From the NCBI GenBank assembly GCA_039881145.1, contig JAYKKI010000052.1:7755501-7819500 (forward strand): DNA of 64,000 nucleotides, in the 5' to 3' direction. Origin of the DNA: Druceiella hillmani (lineage: Eukaryota; Arthropoda; Insecta; Lepidoptera; Hepialidae). The notes under the pieces were generated by a model. It was not told the DNA's origin and made no database searches. It saw only the letters and a list, made by a program, of their open reading frames with translations. The translations under genes and the position numbers were made by a program. Below, one piece after another: positions 13,802 through 25,680 of the stretch. Positions within the stretch are counted from its first letter, which is position 1. Each line of letters starts with the position of its first letter.

Positions 13802-14866
13802 AAATTATTCCAAAAAGAAAAATTATTCCATCAATATAAAGAAAAGAACTAAAAAATTTGTCAGCATAGAAACACTGTGATGGAAAATGACGACTATAGT
13901 GAGTGAATTATGGTTAATTATGGTCTTTGTTGTAAAATCTGCACTGTGACTTTTTTTGGTGCACGTGTCGCAACACACAAATATAGTATTAAATACTTAG
14001 GGGCAAAGGGCCAAATGGAAAACACCAGACCACGTCCAAGGATACCGATTAGATTAACAGATCAGGTTAGATCAGACAGCCTTAAGAATCTACATGAGTG
14101 AATCTCGTGGTCTTGAGAGGAAAGCGTCATATCGTGTAACGCCTCACTCACTCACCTGCAACACGTTTGGCGCGATGACCATGACCTTCTTGCAAAGACC
14201 ATAATGACTAAGAAGAACACAAATATAGATACGAGAAACGAGTTAGAAACAATAAAAACAGGTTATGCTTCAAATCATCATTGATCGAATGATATTTCAT
14301 GTATAATATACAAATGAACAACGACTGTGATTAATTATACATTTTAAATAAATATGTAAGACCAAAATATATTTCTAAAAAAATCCCTGCAGCAATAATA
14401 CAAAGGATGGGTAAATTATTATGCGATGTCAAATGTATAATCACGAATGTATAACGCTCATTAAGATACTCTTTGAGAATTTATTTAGCAATTGTATCCA
14501 TCCTATCAGAAAATATTAGGTACTGCTAAATTTCATTTAAAAATCATTCATTTAAAATAATAGGGCAGTCTAAAAATTTATTCATTAAGCAGAATCTGGT
14601 ATGAAGAAGAAATAGACGTTTTATATTTTTATTTCTTTAAAGGAAAAAAATATTTTAAATACATATCTCATAACCAATATTTCGAATATGGGGTTTATAA
14701 TAGGAAAACACTTATTTACGCAAAGCGTTTTATCTTTTAAAAACCTAGTTTTTAGACATAGATTATGGTCAGTTCTAAGGTAGCTGGATTTGTTTAATAT
14801 CAGGTTGTTTCTTGTTTTGTGTCCAAAGATAAAGTATACATGTCTAGAGTCAAGTATGTAACACAC
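13802..14866. other. Spacer with an unassigned GC-elevated patch
   Basis: Positions about 13,910-14,180 are richer in GC and hold a 63-codon plus-strand frame (13,910-14,101) ending in a basic tail (RPRPRIPIRLTDQVRSD). I do not recognise it. The rest is AT-rich. Confidence 0.4.
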
Positions 14867-15027
<161 letters not shown>

Positions 15028-16383
15028 ATAGAAACATATATACGTTACGTACATATATATGTATTTACATATTTGTAATATATAGGTCACGATTGTGGCG
15101 AGCGACGTCAGAATCATGAAAAGCTAAAGAAAAGATTAATATTATCAAATCTGTATCAATAATCAGACATCTAGAAATACTCGACGAAGCGATGTGACAT
15201 ATCATAAAGAATATGACTCTAAGAAGTACAATCGGGTGAGAAATGTAGACTTTGATGAATTTGAATATGACTAACATCTAGATTAATAGGATATTATATT
15301 TGCCGTTATATTGAAATCTATCCCTTTGCTATATTCTTAGGATATATATGTTTAACTTAATGATATAATATTAGATTAATACAGACCTATATCTCAAGAA
15401 AATGTCATAACATCTGAGAGTACAAGCGATCAACCAATACGTTTACCTAAATTGACATACATGTTCGTAATATAACTCATAGAAAACTTCATACCATAAC
15501 TTAAAATTCGCGAATGGATATGGAGATATCACTGTTATTCATTTTCTTCCCAAATCGTATCCTAAATGAGGATAATTGAACTATATTCAGGTTAATGGAT
15601 AAAGGGAAGCGAATGAAAACCCTTAATGACAGTGGGTCGGTAACGTACTGATTCTTCATAACAAATGCTGGAAGTGCAATCAAAGATAGGAACACACGTA
15701 TTGACTGTCAAAGACTTGACATCCCAAAAAACCTTATGCTAAGAGGATATAATCATAAGTGCCACAAGAAAAAGCGTTCAATAAATAAAAACACGAATGG
15801 CGAAAACTGAGAAAGGTATATTTCTAAATTCGGAATGGTATAGGCTGAATGAGGTTGTGGTTAAATTGTAAATATGACATCATAAATAAAGGGTATACAT
15901 ATTATAACTCAGATTTGAAAAAAAATAATAAGCAGAAACAAAAATAAGTATAAAATAACATCATTTGCAAATAAACCATGAACACTTGAAGAACTCTACA
16001 ATCAATCGTGTTTCTGGAATTATATATTATAAAGTAAAAATATAAATATAAAAAATTTACACAGCCTTAAGAGCAACTTGGTAGCTGATAGAAATTCGAA
16101 ACCATAGATTTATGGAATGTTGGTGGACTATTAAGGTATTTAAAAACGAACATTTACCTGGAGTATTCATAACACACAGGAAATAAAACGGCATCGATAC
16201 GATTTCAATGTACTCGTAATTAATAAATATCTATTATGGAAATATATGTATATTCAACGATGGCATCCCATAGATATATTCGTATACAGAGTAATTTCAA
16301 TTCTTTTTTGCGACTAAGCATTGCTATTATCGATTTTCTTTAGTGTCTGAAAAGTTTTACATTTTCTTCATTTAATTTTATTT
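15028..16383. other. AT-rich spacer, nothing recognised
   Basis: Frames of 64-70 codons (15,065-15,277; 15,501-15,695; both minus) show no family features. Confidence 0.55.
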
Positions 16384-16513
16384 CACAACTAAATGAAACT
16401 ACGTGATATAGTATTATTTCTATTTAATTTCAATTCTTGGCCACGACCTAGGTTTCGTTGTATGACCACATCTTCAGGTGGGCAATTTGTACAAATTGCC
16501 CACCGGAAGATGT
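16384..16513. mobile_element. Foldback element, copy A (hammerhead-bearing family)
   Basis: The left arm begins CACAACTAAATGAAACTACG and runs through ACGACCTAGGTTTCGTTG to CATCTTCAGG, as in copies B (44,107) and C (58,321). The centre is a perfect 28-bp palindrome at 16,477-16,504 (GGTGGGCAATTTG and its complement), extending to 16,468-16,513 with one mismatch. The opposite outer arm is missing, so this is an asymmetric deletion derivative. Its core (CAATTTGTACAAATTG) differs from that of B and C (GCAAAGATCTTTGC). It encodes no protein. Confidence 0.8.
16441..16481 (-). ncRNA. Hammerhead-ribozyme-like motif in foldback copy A
   Basis: On the minus strand the order is CCAC (stem I, 5' side), CTGAAGA (core), T, GTGGT-CAT-ACAAC (stem II, one mismatch), GAAA (core), CCTAGG with flanking A and T (short self-complementary stem III), C (the expected cleavage base) and GTGG (stem I, 3' side). 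All invariant hammerhead core bases are present in the correct topology. One extra T sits between the CTGAAGA box and stem II, a departure from the canonical form. Minimal hammerheads with very short stem III are known in Penelope-like elements and are thought to act as dimers; the palindromic ACCTAGGT would suit that. Activity is an inference. Confidence 0.5.
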
Positions 16514-16699
16514 CAATTTGTGCGAATGGTGTCAAAAAAGGTAGGTACTAAAAGGCAAAAAATAATTAACTCAACATATATTATTTTCTTAGAATATTGG
16601 ATATTTTTTTAAGTCACACACAAAAGCTAGTATACAGATAATTTCCTTTTTTTCTAAAGTTAATTTTCAACAATACGTAGTTGTAGTAGCCGCCAATGG

Positions 16700-17370
16700 T
16701 TATCTGTTAGCAATTAAGGAGTTCGGTTCTCCATATCTGAAGTCCAATATCAGATTTTGCAAATTAAAAACTACCATTTGAAGAGTTCCGTTCTTCATAT
16801 CCAAAATCGATTAATATCGCATCCAAATCCGGTAATATTCAAAGTAACAACTAACCTGTAGTATATATATTGAATCACTATCGATTTACTACCATCCGTT
16901 TAGGAGTTACAGTATCCATATTCAGAACTAATCATCACAAACTGACCTGGTCGATGGTGCAGTTATTTTGCAAAGCAAAAATTACCAGTGGTAAATATCT
17001 TGAGTTACCTTTGATTTACTACCATCCGATAAGGAGTTTTATTGATCATCACCAGAATGCATCATCAGACTCTGACGTGATCGATAATGTATATATAGAA
17101 ACTGATTATCAGACCATTACCTGGTTGACGGTGTAGTTATTTTACAAAGTAACAACTACTAGTGGCAAATATCTTTAAACACAGTTGATTTACTAATATA
17201 CCTTAAGGAATTTCATCGTTCATATCCATAATTTATCATCAGACCCTGACCTGGTAAGTGGTTAGTTATTTTGCAAAATAACAACTACCCGTGGCAAATA
17301 TCTTGAATTATAGTGGATTTACTGCCATTCGTTAAGGAGTTTCATCGTTTATTTCCGGACCATAGCATAA
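16700..17370 (+). repeat. Diverged tandem array, ~130-174 bp units
   Basis: The anchor GATTTACT recurs at 16,883, 17,013, 17,187 and 17,316 (spacings 130, 174 and 129). It is followed each time by a version of AAGGAGTTTCATCG, then CATCAGACCCTGACCTGG, TAGTTATTTTGCAAA and GTGGCAAATATCTT. A fifth, more diverged unit precedes 16,883. The long third spacing contains an internal duplication of the CATCAGAC segment. An 88-codon frame (16,870-17,136) lies inside and is a by-product. Confidence 0.85.
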
Positions 17371-17529
17371 GATCGTTATTTATATTTATATGGGACCACA
17401 CCTATAGTACCCTCTATCAAATAAAAAAGAATCAGAAAAATCCGTCTACTAGATAAAAAATTATCGCTGAACGCACATAAATCAAAAGTTCCGACGAATT
17501 GAGAACTCCTTTTTTGAAGTCGATTAATG

Positions 17530-17575
17530 GAATGATAATGAATTTCCTGATAAAAATTAATGCCAAATATATTCA
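17530..17575. repeat. Fragment of the foldback family's outer flank
   Basis: ATGAATTTC followed by AATTAATGCCAAATATATTC matches the segment just outside foldback B (44,257-44,302) and, reversed, outside foldback C (58,275-58,320). The hammerhead-bearing arm is absent here. Confidence 0.55.
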
Positions 17576-17656
17576 ATAATTTCTTCATTGGTAAATTAAA
17601 TACCTGTTTGAAATTCGATTGTGGTATATGCTATCACCTGTTGATAACTTGTTGTG

Positions 17657-17780
<124 letters not shown>

Positions 17781-17784
<4 letters not shown>

Positions 17785-17824
17785 CACGATGCATGTACAT
17801 GTGTGTGTACATGCATCGTGTATA
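17781..17824. repeat. Perfect 19-bp hairpin abutting the (TA)n tract
   Basis: 17,781-17,799 (TATACACGATGCATGTACA) pairs exactly with 17,806-17,824; the loop is TGTGTG. The left arm begins inside the TA repeat. Confidence 0.93.
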
Positions 17825-20552
17825 CAGTAAAACACGCGGATAATTTAAAATTTAATGCAATAAATTTTTGAATGAATGTGATGTAATGTGCTACTCTACA
17901 ACCAATATCAGTAATAAGCTTTTTGTATAAAACTACGTTACCAAAATACAATTTAATGCAAAGATTCTTATATATTGGATACTTTAAAAAATTAATTATT
18001 CTTAAATAATGGAGATGAAGTCTATAAAAAATATAACATATCTATGTAAAATTAAGTTATTACGCCATATGAATAACGTTGAATGTGTGTTGAACTTACA
18101 CAATGTAAATTTTCCTATATTTAAAAACAAATAATTCGACACAGGTTCTGTTTAAACGAAGAATATTTTTAAACAATGCGCGAAAAGTATATAAGTACCT
18201 TTATTGACATTATGTATCCACTTCTTGTGGCAAACAATATCCAAGATGTTTCTGCACTACGCCATTAATTGGAGTTGAAAGTTTAAATTTGACCTTGGCG
18301 GGTGCTGCATTGTTAAGTTTGGTCAATGTTATTAAAAAAATTTATGAGCCTATGGCTTTCTGCTTACATCAGCTTGAGAAACATTATTCAACATAGAACT
18401 TTGACCAGTGCTCATTATCTACATCCCTCCATTTTATTGTAGGACATTACAAGGTTACAAACTTATTGTCACTCAGTTGCCATCTAGTGTAGTCGTAATG
18501 GAATTCATAACTAGATGTGACTGTTCTGCATCTTATACAAACTTAAATTACAAAATAGGATACCCCAATAAAGTAAAGCTATTTTATGGACTCCGATGAT
18601 TTAGTTTTAGCCTAACAGACTAGTATATATTGGGGTAAGTCACCACCTTCCCTCAAAAATATGTTTAAGAGACTAAAATATGTTGAAACAATACATATCT
18701 TTAATTGAAGACATTTGACTTAAAACTATGGACACGAATTGCTTTTATAAATTTTCAAATATTATACGATGATAATATATTTGCTTAGTTACGAACTGAT
18801 CAACCCAAATTCAATATTCACATACTCGACCAGAACAACCTAAATGTGGATACATTAAATTGAAAACATCAAATAGCTTAAATGTTTGTACTTAGAAGTA
18901 AATGTTGTCCATAAAAATAATTTTTTTGGTACTATACTTCACTTAAATGAACTTATGTCTTCAGTTTAAAGAAGCTGTTTAAGGATTATTTCTATTTTAT
19001 TTATTATAGACGATCTGGGTAATATTGCCGGACTAAAGTACCAGCTCGACATTTTAATTGTTCATTTGTACATGTAATACCGATAACTTAGGACAAGCCT
19101 AATAATTTATTAAATAATACTGTGCAGTTATATATTACGTTTAAAGAAATTAACTACTAACATTAATTTATCTATTGAAACACTGATTATTTTTATACTT
19201 TCCATTTAGAGCACAGTGCATACGGAGAATTTGATTTATTGAAATAAACTTTCGAGAGTAACACGGGAAGCTGGGAAAAGAAAGTAAATTTTGCAATATC
19301 AATTATTTTTAAATCGTCTTTTTTTCGCAATTTTTGTACGAAATTGTAAGAATAATTGCATCCTTTCATGTATATATATATTTCCAAAAAAAATTTACAA
19401 AATGTTATTTTTCGAATAGCATTTTTGTCTGATATTCATTGATAATGCTAGTATAAAATGGCTTCAGAATATTTCAAGAAAAATAGTGTATGCTCTCCGT
19501 TTCATGTTTTTAGATGATGTGGAGAAATGTCATAAGTTAAACGGAATAATTTGGTAGTTTGAGTTAAATCAAACGTTCATACCCCAGATGAACTCAGTCT
19601 TCGAGTACGTGTTATCAGTACCTTTTGTTTACAATGGAAGAAACTGAAATAAGTGATATGAAGAACATTTATAAATGAGAAATATTTTATTGTTTATTTT
19701 ATATATAAATTAAAATATTACTTAATAATCCAAATAGGAAAATTTTTGAAATGCTGAATCTGAATTGCGTCACATCGAATCGGGAACAAATGAAAAGGTT
19801 TCTCTAAAGTCTATTTTTCTCTATATTTTTTAGCTATTCTTTGAATTAAGCATAATTACTTTATTTGAATAGGAATTCGATTTGATCAGTCCTAATTATT
19901 ATATTTAATAAATCTTTCTTTGTTACTTGCTTCCTATTTTTTCGGATAAATATTCCTATTGTTAACAAAAGCTCTGCTTTGAGCTTAATTATTGCAAAAC
20001 ATGATAATCCGGAATCAAGCAAAAGCAAAATCACTAGAATCATGCCTCCATTAATATGGTCGTGCGTCGTCATAACCGTAACCATAGGGAATAGAATTAA
20101 ATAGACTAACTTTCTAAAAATAAATTCATTCAACAATTTCTAAAAAACAGATTTTTCTACATTTAGAGAAAAAATCAGGCTGTTAAGATTATTGAGAGGA
20201 ATATTTTCTTGTTTCATGCTTTTTACTTAGTTTTTTTCGTAATCTAATTCAGCTTTTTAACTTTTATTTTTATTGAAGCTTGCACCGTGTTTTAAACTTT
20301 TGAATGTGCGGTATATTTCGGGCATGAAAATTTGAATTTCTAAATAGATCAATAGAAATATAGTGTACATTTAAATATTTGCAAGTGTTTAATATATAAA
20401 ACATTTATAGTGCGAGTTTTACTCGTACGTAAGTACTCTCATTACAGCCCATTAACATTCCTGAAAAATATACCTATAAACATCCTAGAATAATCGTTCC
20501 CTCCTACCTTTAAAATTATTAATGGAATGCACTTCGTGAAGTTACAACTTCG
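17825..20552. other. AT-rich spacer, nothing recognised
   Basis: A slightly GC-richer stretch lies at about 18,235-18,340. The longest open frame is 91 codons (minus, 19,861-20,136) and is hydrophobic, without a recognisable domain. Confidence 0.5.
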
Positions 20553-20585
20553 TTCGACCACAAATGTTATACATTTGTGGTCGAA
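20553..20585. repeat. Perfect 14-bp hairpin
   Basis: TTCGACCACAAATG at 20,553-20,566 pairs with 20,572-20,585 over a 5-nt loop. Confidence 0.93.
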
Positions 20586-21849
20586 AGTAGTAACGAAAAC
20601 TTACCAATAGCATGCCGCATATTTTGATGACATTATAAAAATATTTAGTTTTAGGACCGTACCAAAATAGGACGATGAGAAGTCTTTACTTTGACAAAAT
20701 TTCGTCATTAGTAGAAATATTTTTCGAAAAAATTTTAAAATTTATTAAGGTATATTTTAGTATTTTCATATATTATAAAGCTATATTGGAGTATTTTTTG
20801 TAATTATATTCTTAAAATTAAAGGGAGGATGGGACGTTTTAATGATGATTTTTAAAGGAATTGTCTGGAAAATGAAGTATTAAAATGACTTGGCTTTAAA
20901 ACAAACTTTAGCCATTTTTGAAACATCTATCCAGAGCAATACTCCACTGGATGGTTTAGATATTTTTTCTTATTTTCATCCCTTTTATTTTGGTGGAAGG
21001 GTGTGCTGAAGAAACTTCATATTTGATTATGGGTCGTTATCTTACACGTGCACACCAAACTCCATCTCCATAAAAACAAAAATGAAAGAATAACCAAACG
21101 GCGACCTGCAAAAAGAAGAAGTGACAAAATTATAAGAGTTCATGCCTGAGACGACTTTTTTAAATAACTAATTAGCATAAAGTGATATGTTATAACCACT
21201 TGCTAGTCAGTATAATAAAAAGTGTTTGTTCAATCTTTTATATCGGTCTATATATTTATCGCGGTATATTTCCATCGCCTGTTATATTACAACTATTTTA
21301 AAACGTAATTTTTAACCATACCAGTATCCGTCAACAGTATCAGTTGTATACTCTTAACATACAATAATGAAATACGAAAATTTACTCTTTTTTTGAACAA
21401 AATATTAAATATTTTCCATTTTAATTTTTAATAGAAATAATATTTTTTCTAAAATAAATTTTGGAATATGATAGATGCTCTATTATCGATATAATAAGAT
21501 TTTAAACTTACGGTAAGGAATACCCTGAAATTAATGTCGTCGTGCTTAAATGCTTATTTGAGTGTTTTTCCTCCTAATGCATATATATAATGCAATATAT
21601 TTATAATGTTCATTGAAATTTGAGTTAAAATATGACACCTGTCAAACCTTTAATTTTAATATGTTTTCGAGTTTTGAATAATTTTTTGAGTAGTACCTAC
21701 TTACAAAAGTTACGTTATTCACATATCGAATATTTAAGCGTCTCCATATTTCCCAATCATATTTAAGAAGTTCCTTCACGCAGAGCAAAGTTTTTATTAA
21801 ATTTTGTACTTTTATCGACAGCTTTTATCAAAGGAGACACAATACTATC
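20586..21849. other. AT-rich spacer, nothing recognised
   Basis: No open frame of note on either strand. Confidence 0.6.
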
Positions 21850-22440
21850 TCGAAGTTAGTAATATAGTAATTTGCATCCTAAGTACCATTGATCGGAGAG
21901 CTATGATATTGATATGTTTTTATGTGAATAAAATAAATGTGGAAAAATTTATGGATCTTTTTATATATATGGATATAATATGATTAAAAATTCCAGACCA
22001 GGATTGGAAGACTCAAATATATAAAATGAAAATAAGTAATATAAATGTAGTTACTTACGTTGTTTGTATCTCTGATTGGAGTGATCAAATACAGAATTAC
22101 TTTTATGCGTAACTATAGAAAATTTATGGCATAATTCATGGATATATAAACATTTGTAAAAATAACGTTATAAATAATATCGAGACCAGGTTTAGAATAT
22201 TAAAATATGTAATATGAAAACAGATAATATAAATATTACTTGCATTCTTAGTATCTCTTATCGGACTGTTCTAATATGGAATTTCTTTTGATCTGTAAAA
22301 AAATATTGAGATACAATAGAGGGATAAACGTACATTTATTGAAACAATGTACATTTGTTGAAACAATTACGAAAATTGGGAGCCACGAATAGAAGACTAA
22401 AATAAGTAAAAGGAAAATAAGTTCTGAAACTACGCTGTGA
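21850..22440 (+). repeat. Diverged tandem array, ~184-bp units
   Basis: A block reading TACTTGCAT.CTTAGTAT followed by GATCGGA-like sequence recurs, with its GGA ending at 21,897, 22,080 and 22,265 (spacings 183 and 185). GACCAGG-like plus GAAGACT-like blocks recur at about 21,997, 22,183 and 22,378. At least three units are visible. It is unrelated in sequence to the array at 16.7-17.4 kb. Confidence 0.75.
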
Positions 22441-22617
22441 ATATTAAATATATCGAATACAAAAATATATAAAACTACCAGTTTCTTCATTTATGCAATT
22501 ATACTCGTTTTATATTTGCATAAAAATGAAGGTCAACTGAAACGATCTTTCTGAAAAACAATTGACAAAAATATATACATATATTTACTGCATTATATAC
22601 ATTTTCATAATCATCTT

Positions 22618-22672
22618 GTAAATATATATACGTAGGAATATATGTAGTAAATATATATACGTAGGAATATAT
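22618..22672 (+). repeat. Two 26-bp identical units at 29-bp spacing
   Basis: 22,618-22,643 and 22,647-22,672 are identical and contain ATATACGTAGGAATAT. Confidence 0.95.
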
Positions 22673-23920
22673 AGATATTCAAAGCGAATTGTAAAAAGTT
22701 GAAAAAGTATAATTATCGTTTTACATGGAATATGCAAATAATTGGAAATATTGTATTGTATGGAAATTGTAATGTTGTTCTTTCAAAACCAATTAGTGAA
22801 TTTTTTAAAATTCTTATAAAATTATTTAATACACATTTTGATATACGAGATATTAGTATAAATATACGAAGCTGTGAATAAAATAGCAATATTGCATTCC
22901 TATATAAAATGACGAAATATTTTAGGTACAATTTAAACTCACACTACTATGGTTTCATACAGACTCAAAACGTTTAAACATTGGATGGGACATAGTATTT
23001 TTAATAAACTATGTCAAATACTAGCATTATTTTTCACTATGTAAATTGACTGCCTAATATATTGTTCAATCGCTTTTAAACATCGTGGATTTTAGAAAAA
23101 ACTATGAAATTTAAAGTCATAGCCTTCAAGTAAAATTTAAGTAAACTGTCTTCTAGTAACTCAATATTTTTCGTAATTTTAATTGTAGCAGTTTTGGAGG
23201 TTTATTGCAGAGTAAGGTAACATATTGTCTGTACGCATAATATAATATATACCTAGGATTATCTTATATTACAATTCCAAAAAATATTTTTTGGATACTT
23301 GAAAGTTTCTCTTTCGGAAATTTAAAAAAATATTGTCTAAATTTACATGCAAATATGTGACTATCGATGTTAATTTTTGAAACATACGTGTATTAATGTT
23401 TTTTTTAATTATGTCTTTTAAATTTCTAAGTTAATGATTTCTGAGAAAAATAACTTTGATAGACCTGCACGGAAAACTAACGGGCACCTAAGTGATTTTA
23501 TATAAATTCCGATTTTATTTATCTGGTGTCTTTAAAGTAAATCATGTTAACATTTTACTTTTAGATGTACATTTAAAATAAGTAAATCCTAGATAATACT
23601 AATTAATATTTTAAATGGATGAATTGTTGGATGTTTTTGGCTCCATAAATTAATACAATTTCTGAAGAAAATTTCTGGTAAAATTTGTCATACTAATAGA
23701 TTATAACTTAATATTTCATCTCAAAACGTGAAGTAGCTTCTAATAGAGAGCCTAAATTTTTTATGACTTTGTACGCTTCCCATTCGAATATTTTTCAGTG
23801 AAGAAAATCCTGTTCATTTTGTTTCAGCATGTATAAACTCATACTGTCTATCCCGAATTCCTACATCTGAACCTGGTTTTTGTGGCATTTCACATGCACG
23901 CAACTTGCATTTAGCATGTA
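22673..23920. other. AT-rich spacer, nothing recognised
   Basis: Overlapping 60- and 72-codon frames on opposite strands (22,699-22,881 and 22,713-22,931) are mutual shadows without family features. Confidence 0.6.
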
Positions 23921-23971
23921 ATGCGTACATGGGATGTTATTTTTATTACAAGTAACATCCCATGTACGCAT
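23921..23971. repeat. Perfect 19-bp inverted repeat, 13-nt spacer
   Basis: ATGCGTACATGGGATGTTA at 23,921-23,939 pairs exactly with 23,953-23,971. Confidence 0.95.
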
Positions 23972-25260
23972 ACGTAAAAATACAAATAAGTTAAACTTTT
24001 GATGTATTTCTCAAGCATGCAAAAAATAACACATTTTGCTCTCGTCTTTGTCCCTATAAACTCACAATACCAATAGAATTCTATTATTTTTTCACAACAA
24101 AATATTAATATAGCGTCTTATCACATTAAAAGAAATTAATATTTTGTTTAATAATAATTTACATATTTGATAATTTATTACGGATTATGATAAATTTGTA
24201 TAACAGTTTGCAAAACCCAACACATCGTGCATTATATGAATCGACTTGTGTGGTATGCTTTTGTGCTATTTCATTTTTCCTTTATTATTACCCAAAATGA
24301 GCTAAGCATGTAAACTATCCACGATGAAGATAAAATCACAGGTGCTTGAAATGTTAACCCTCTTGAAATTCACATTTTTATCGCACGTTTACATTATATA
24401 TGTCCCTTCTTATACAAATTTATAGCACACAGAAAAAAAAATTATTTTCCTAAACTATAGTCACATATATCAGAGTCCACACATAACATTTTAGTGTCTA
24501 CCTTTAATTCCGAGCACGAGTTTACATCAGCATTGTACCGCATTGTATAGTTGGCGTGTTTACTTCTAATAAAAACTGAGTTAGGGAAATTCTGCTATTC
24601 CGCGACGTGACATCGGCGAACAATGCTTAAAATACGTGAAGAGACGCAATGTATTCGTATTTGCTACAGGATTACATCGAACCATGTTAATGTGTATGTA
24701 ACCTTTTCGTGTATTCCTTTTTTTTGGGACCGGCACAGAATTTCAAATGATTTTTTTATAATTTTCATGAATTTGTGTAAATAAGAATATATGTGAACCA
24801 TATACTTAGCCGTTATTTTGACATATTGCGTTTTACACCCATCTTATAAAAATTATGAAATAACTATTATGTTTTTAAAGTTTATTAGACAATAATTGCC
24901 ATAATTGCATAACTCATGTCAAAATACCTATAATTTATATACAATTTAAAGGTAACGAAAATATAGAATTATAACAATTCAATAAATATAAAGTATTATT
25001 GACTAATTGTATTGAATAATTTAAGTTACTTTCCCTAGTTTTATTTATAAATCTATAAAATACGATTTATATCTGATTATAATTTATTTAGTAATTTACG
25101 ACGGATTAATAGACTTACGATTCTTTGGTCGATTAATCAACTAATTATATAAATAAGCTCTAAAATTTAATTAAAAAAAAACATATGCTTATTAAAGGTT
25201 TTAATACGCCCTTTAATACAACAATTAAATCTAAAAAGATAAATTATGTAAACAATTAAA
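23972..25260. other. AT-rich spacer, nothing recognised
   Basis: No open frame or repeat of note. Confidence 0.6.
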
Positions 25261-25680
25261 AAAGAACATTATCAGCCGGAACACCTTCAATGATAAAGAT
25301 CTCTCCCGTAGGTTCCCACAAAGACCGATACCATGCTGCTTGTATCCAATAGTTCCCCGTGACCTTTGCCAGATAATCGATACACCTAGCGGAAGGTCAT
25401 TCCATTCATTATTCATTACGTAATCAATAGTAGTGGATGTTTCTTCCCCATGATTTTGGTTCTGCGCGTTGTATGACTTACCCATTGCCACTACAGCCTA
25501 CTAATCCCACTAGCTATTTCGGTTACATATTTTGCAGGTAAGTCAGCTTCATTATTTTTGTCCCAGTATTCCAGGCTCTTAGAAGGACTTTAAGTGTTTT
25601 TAAGAGGCCAGTATTAAGAGGTCACGTCTCACTTCTTTATATCATCACTGGCAACTGTTATTTACATATTTATGATGTTT
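25261..25680 (-). other. GC-elevated island with unassigned minus-strand frames
   Basis: Base composition changes sharply here. On the minus strand, a frame at about 25,580-25,490 reads LEYWDKNNEADLPAKYVTE, and an 86-codon frame (25,491-25,231) contains TTIDYVMNNEWNDLPLG. The second resembles the end of a retroelement endonuclease only loosely. A decayed transposon or a conserved non-coding block are both possible; I make no call. Confidence 0.3.
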
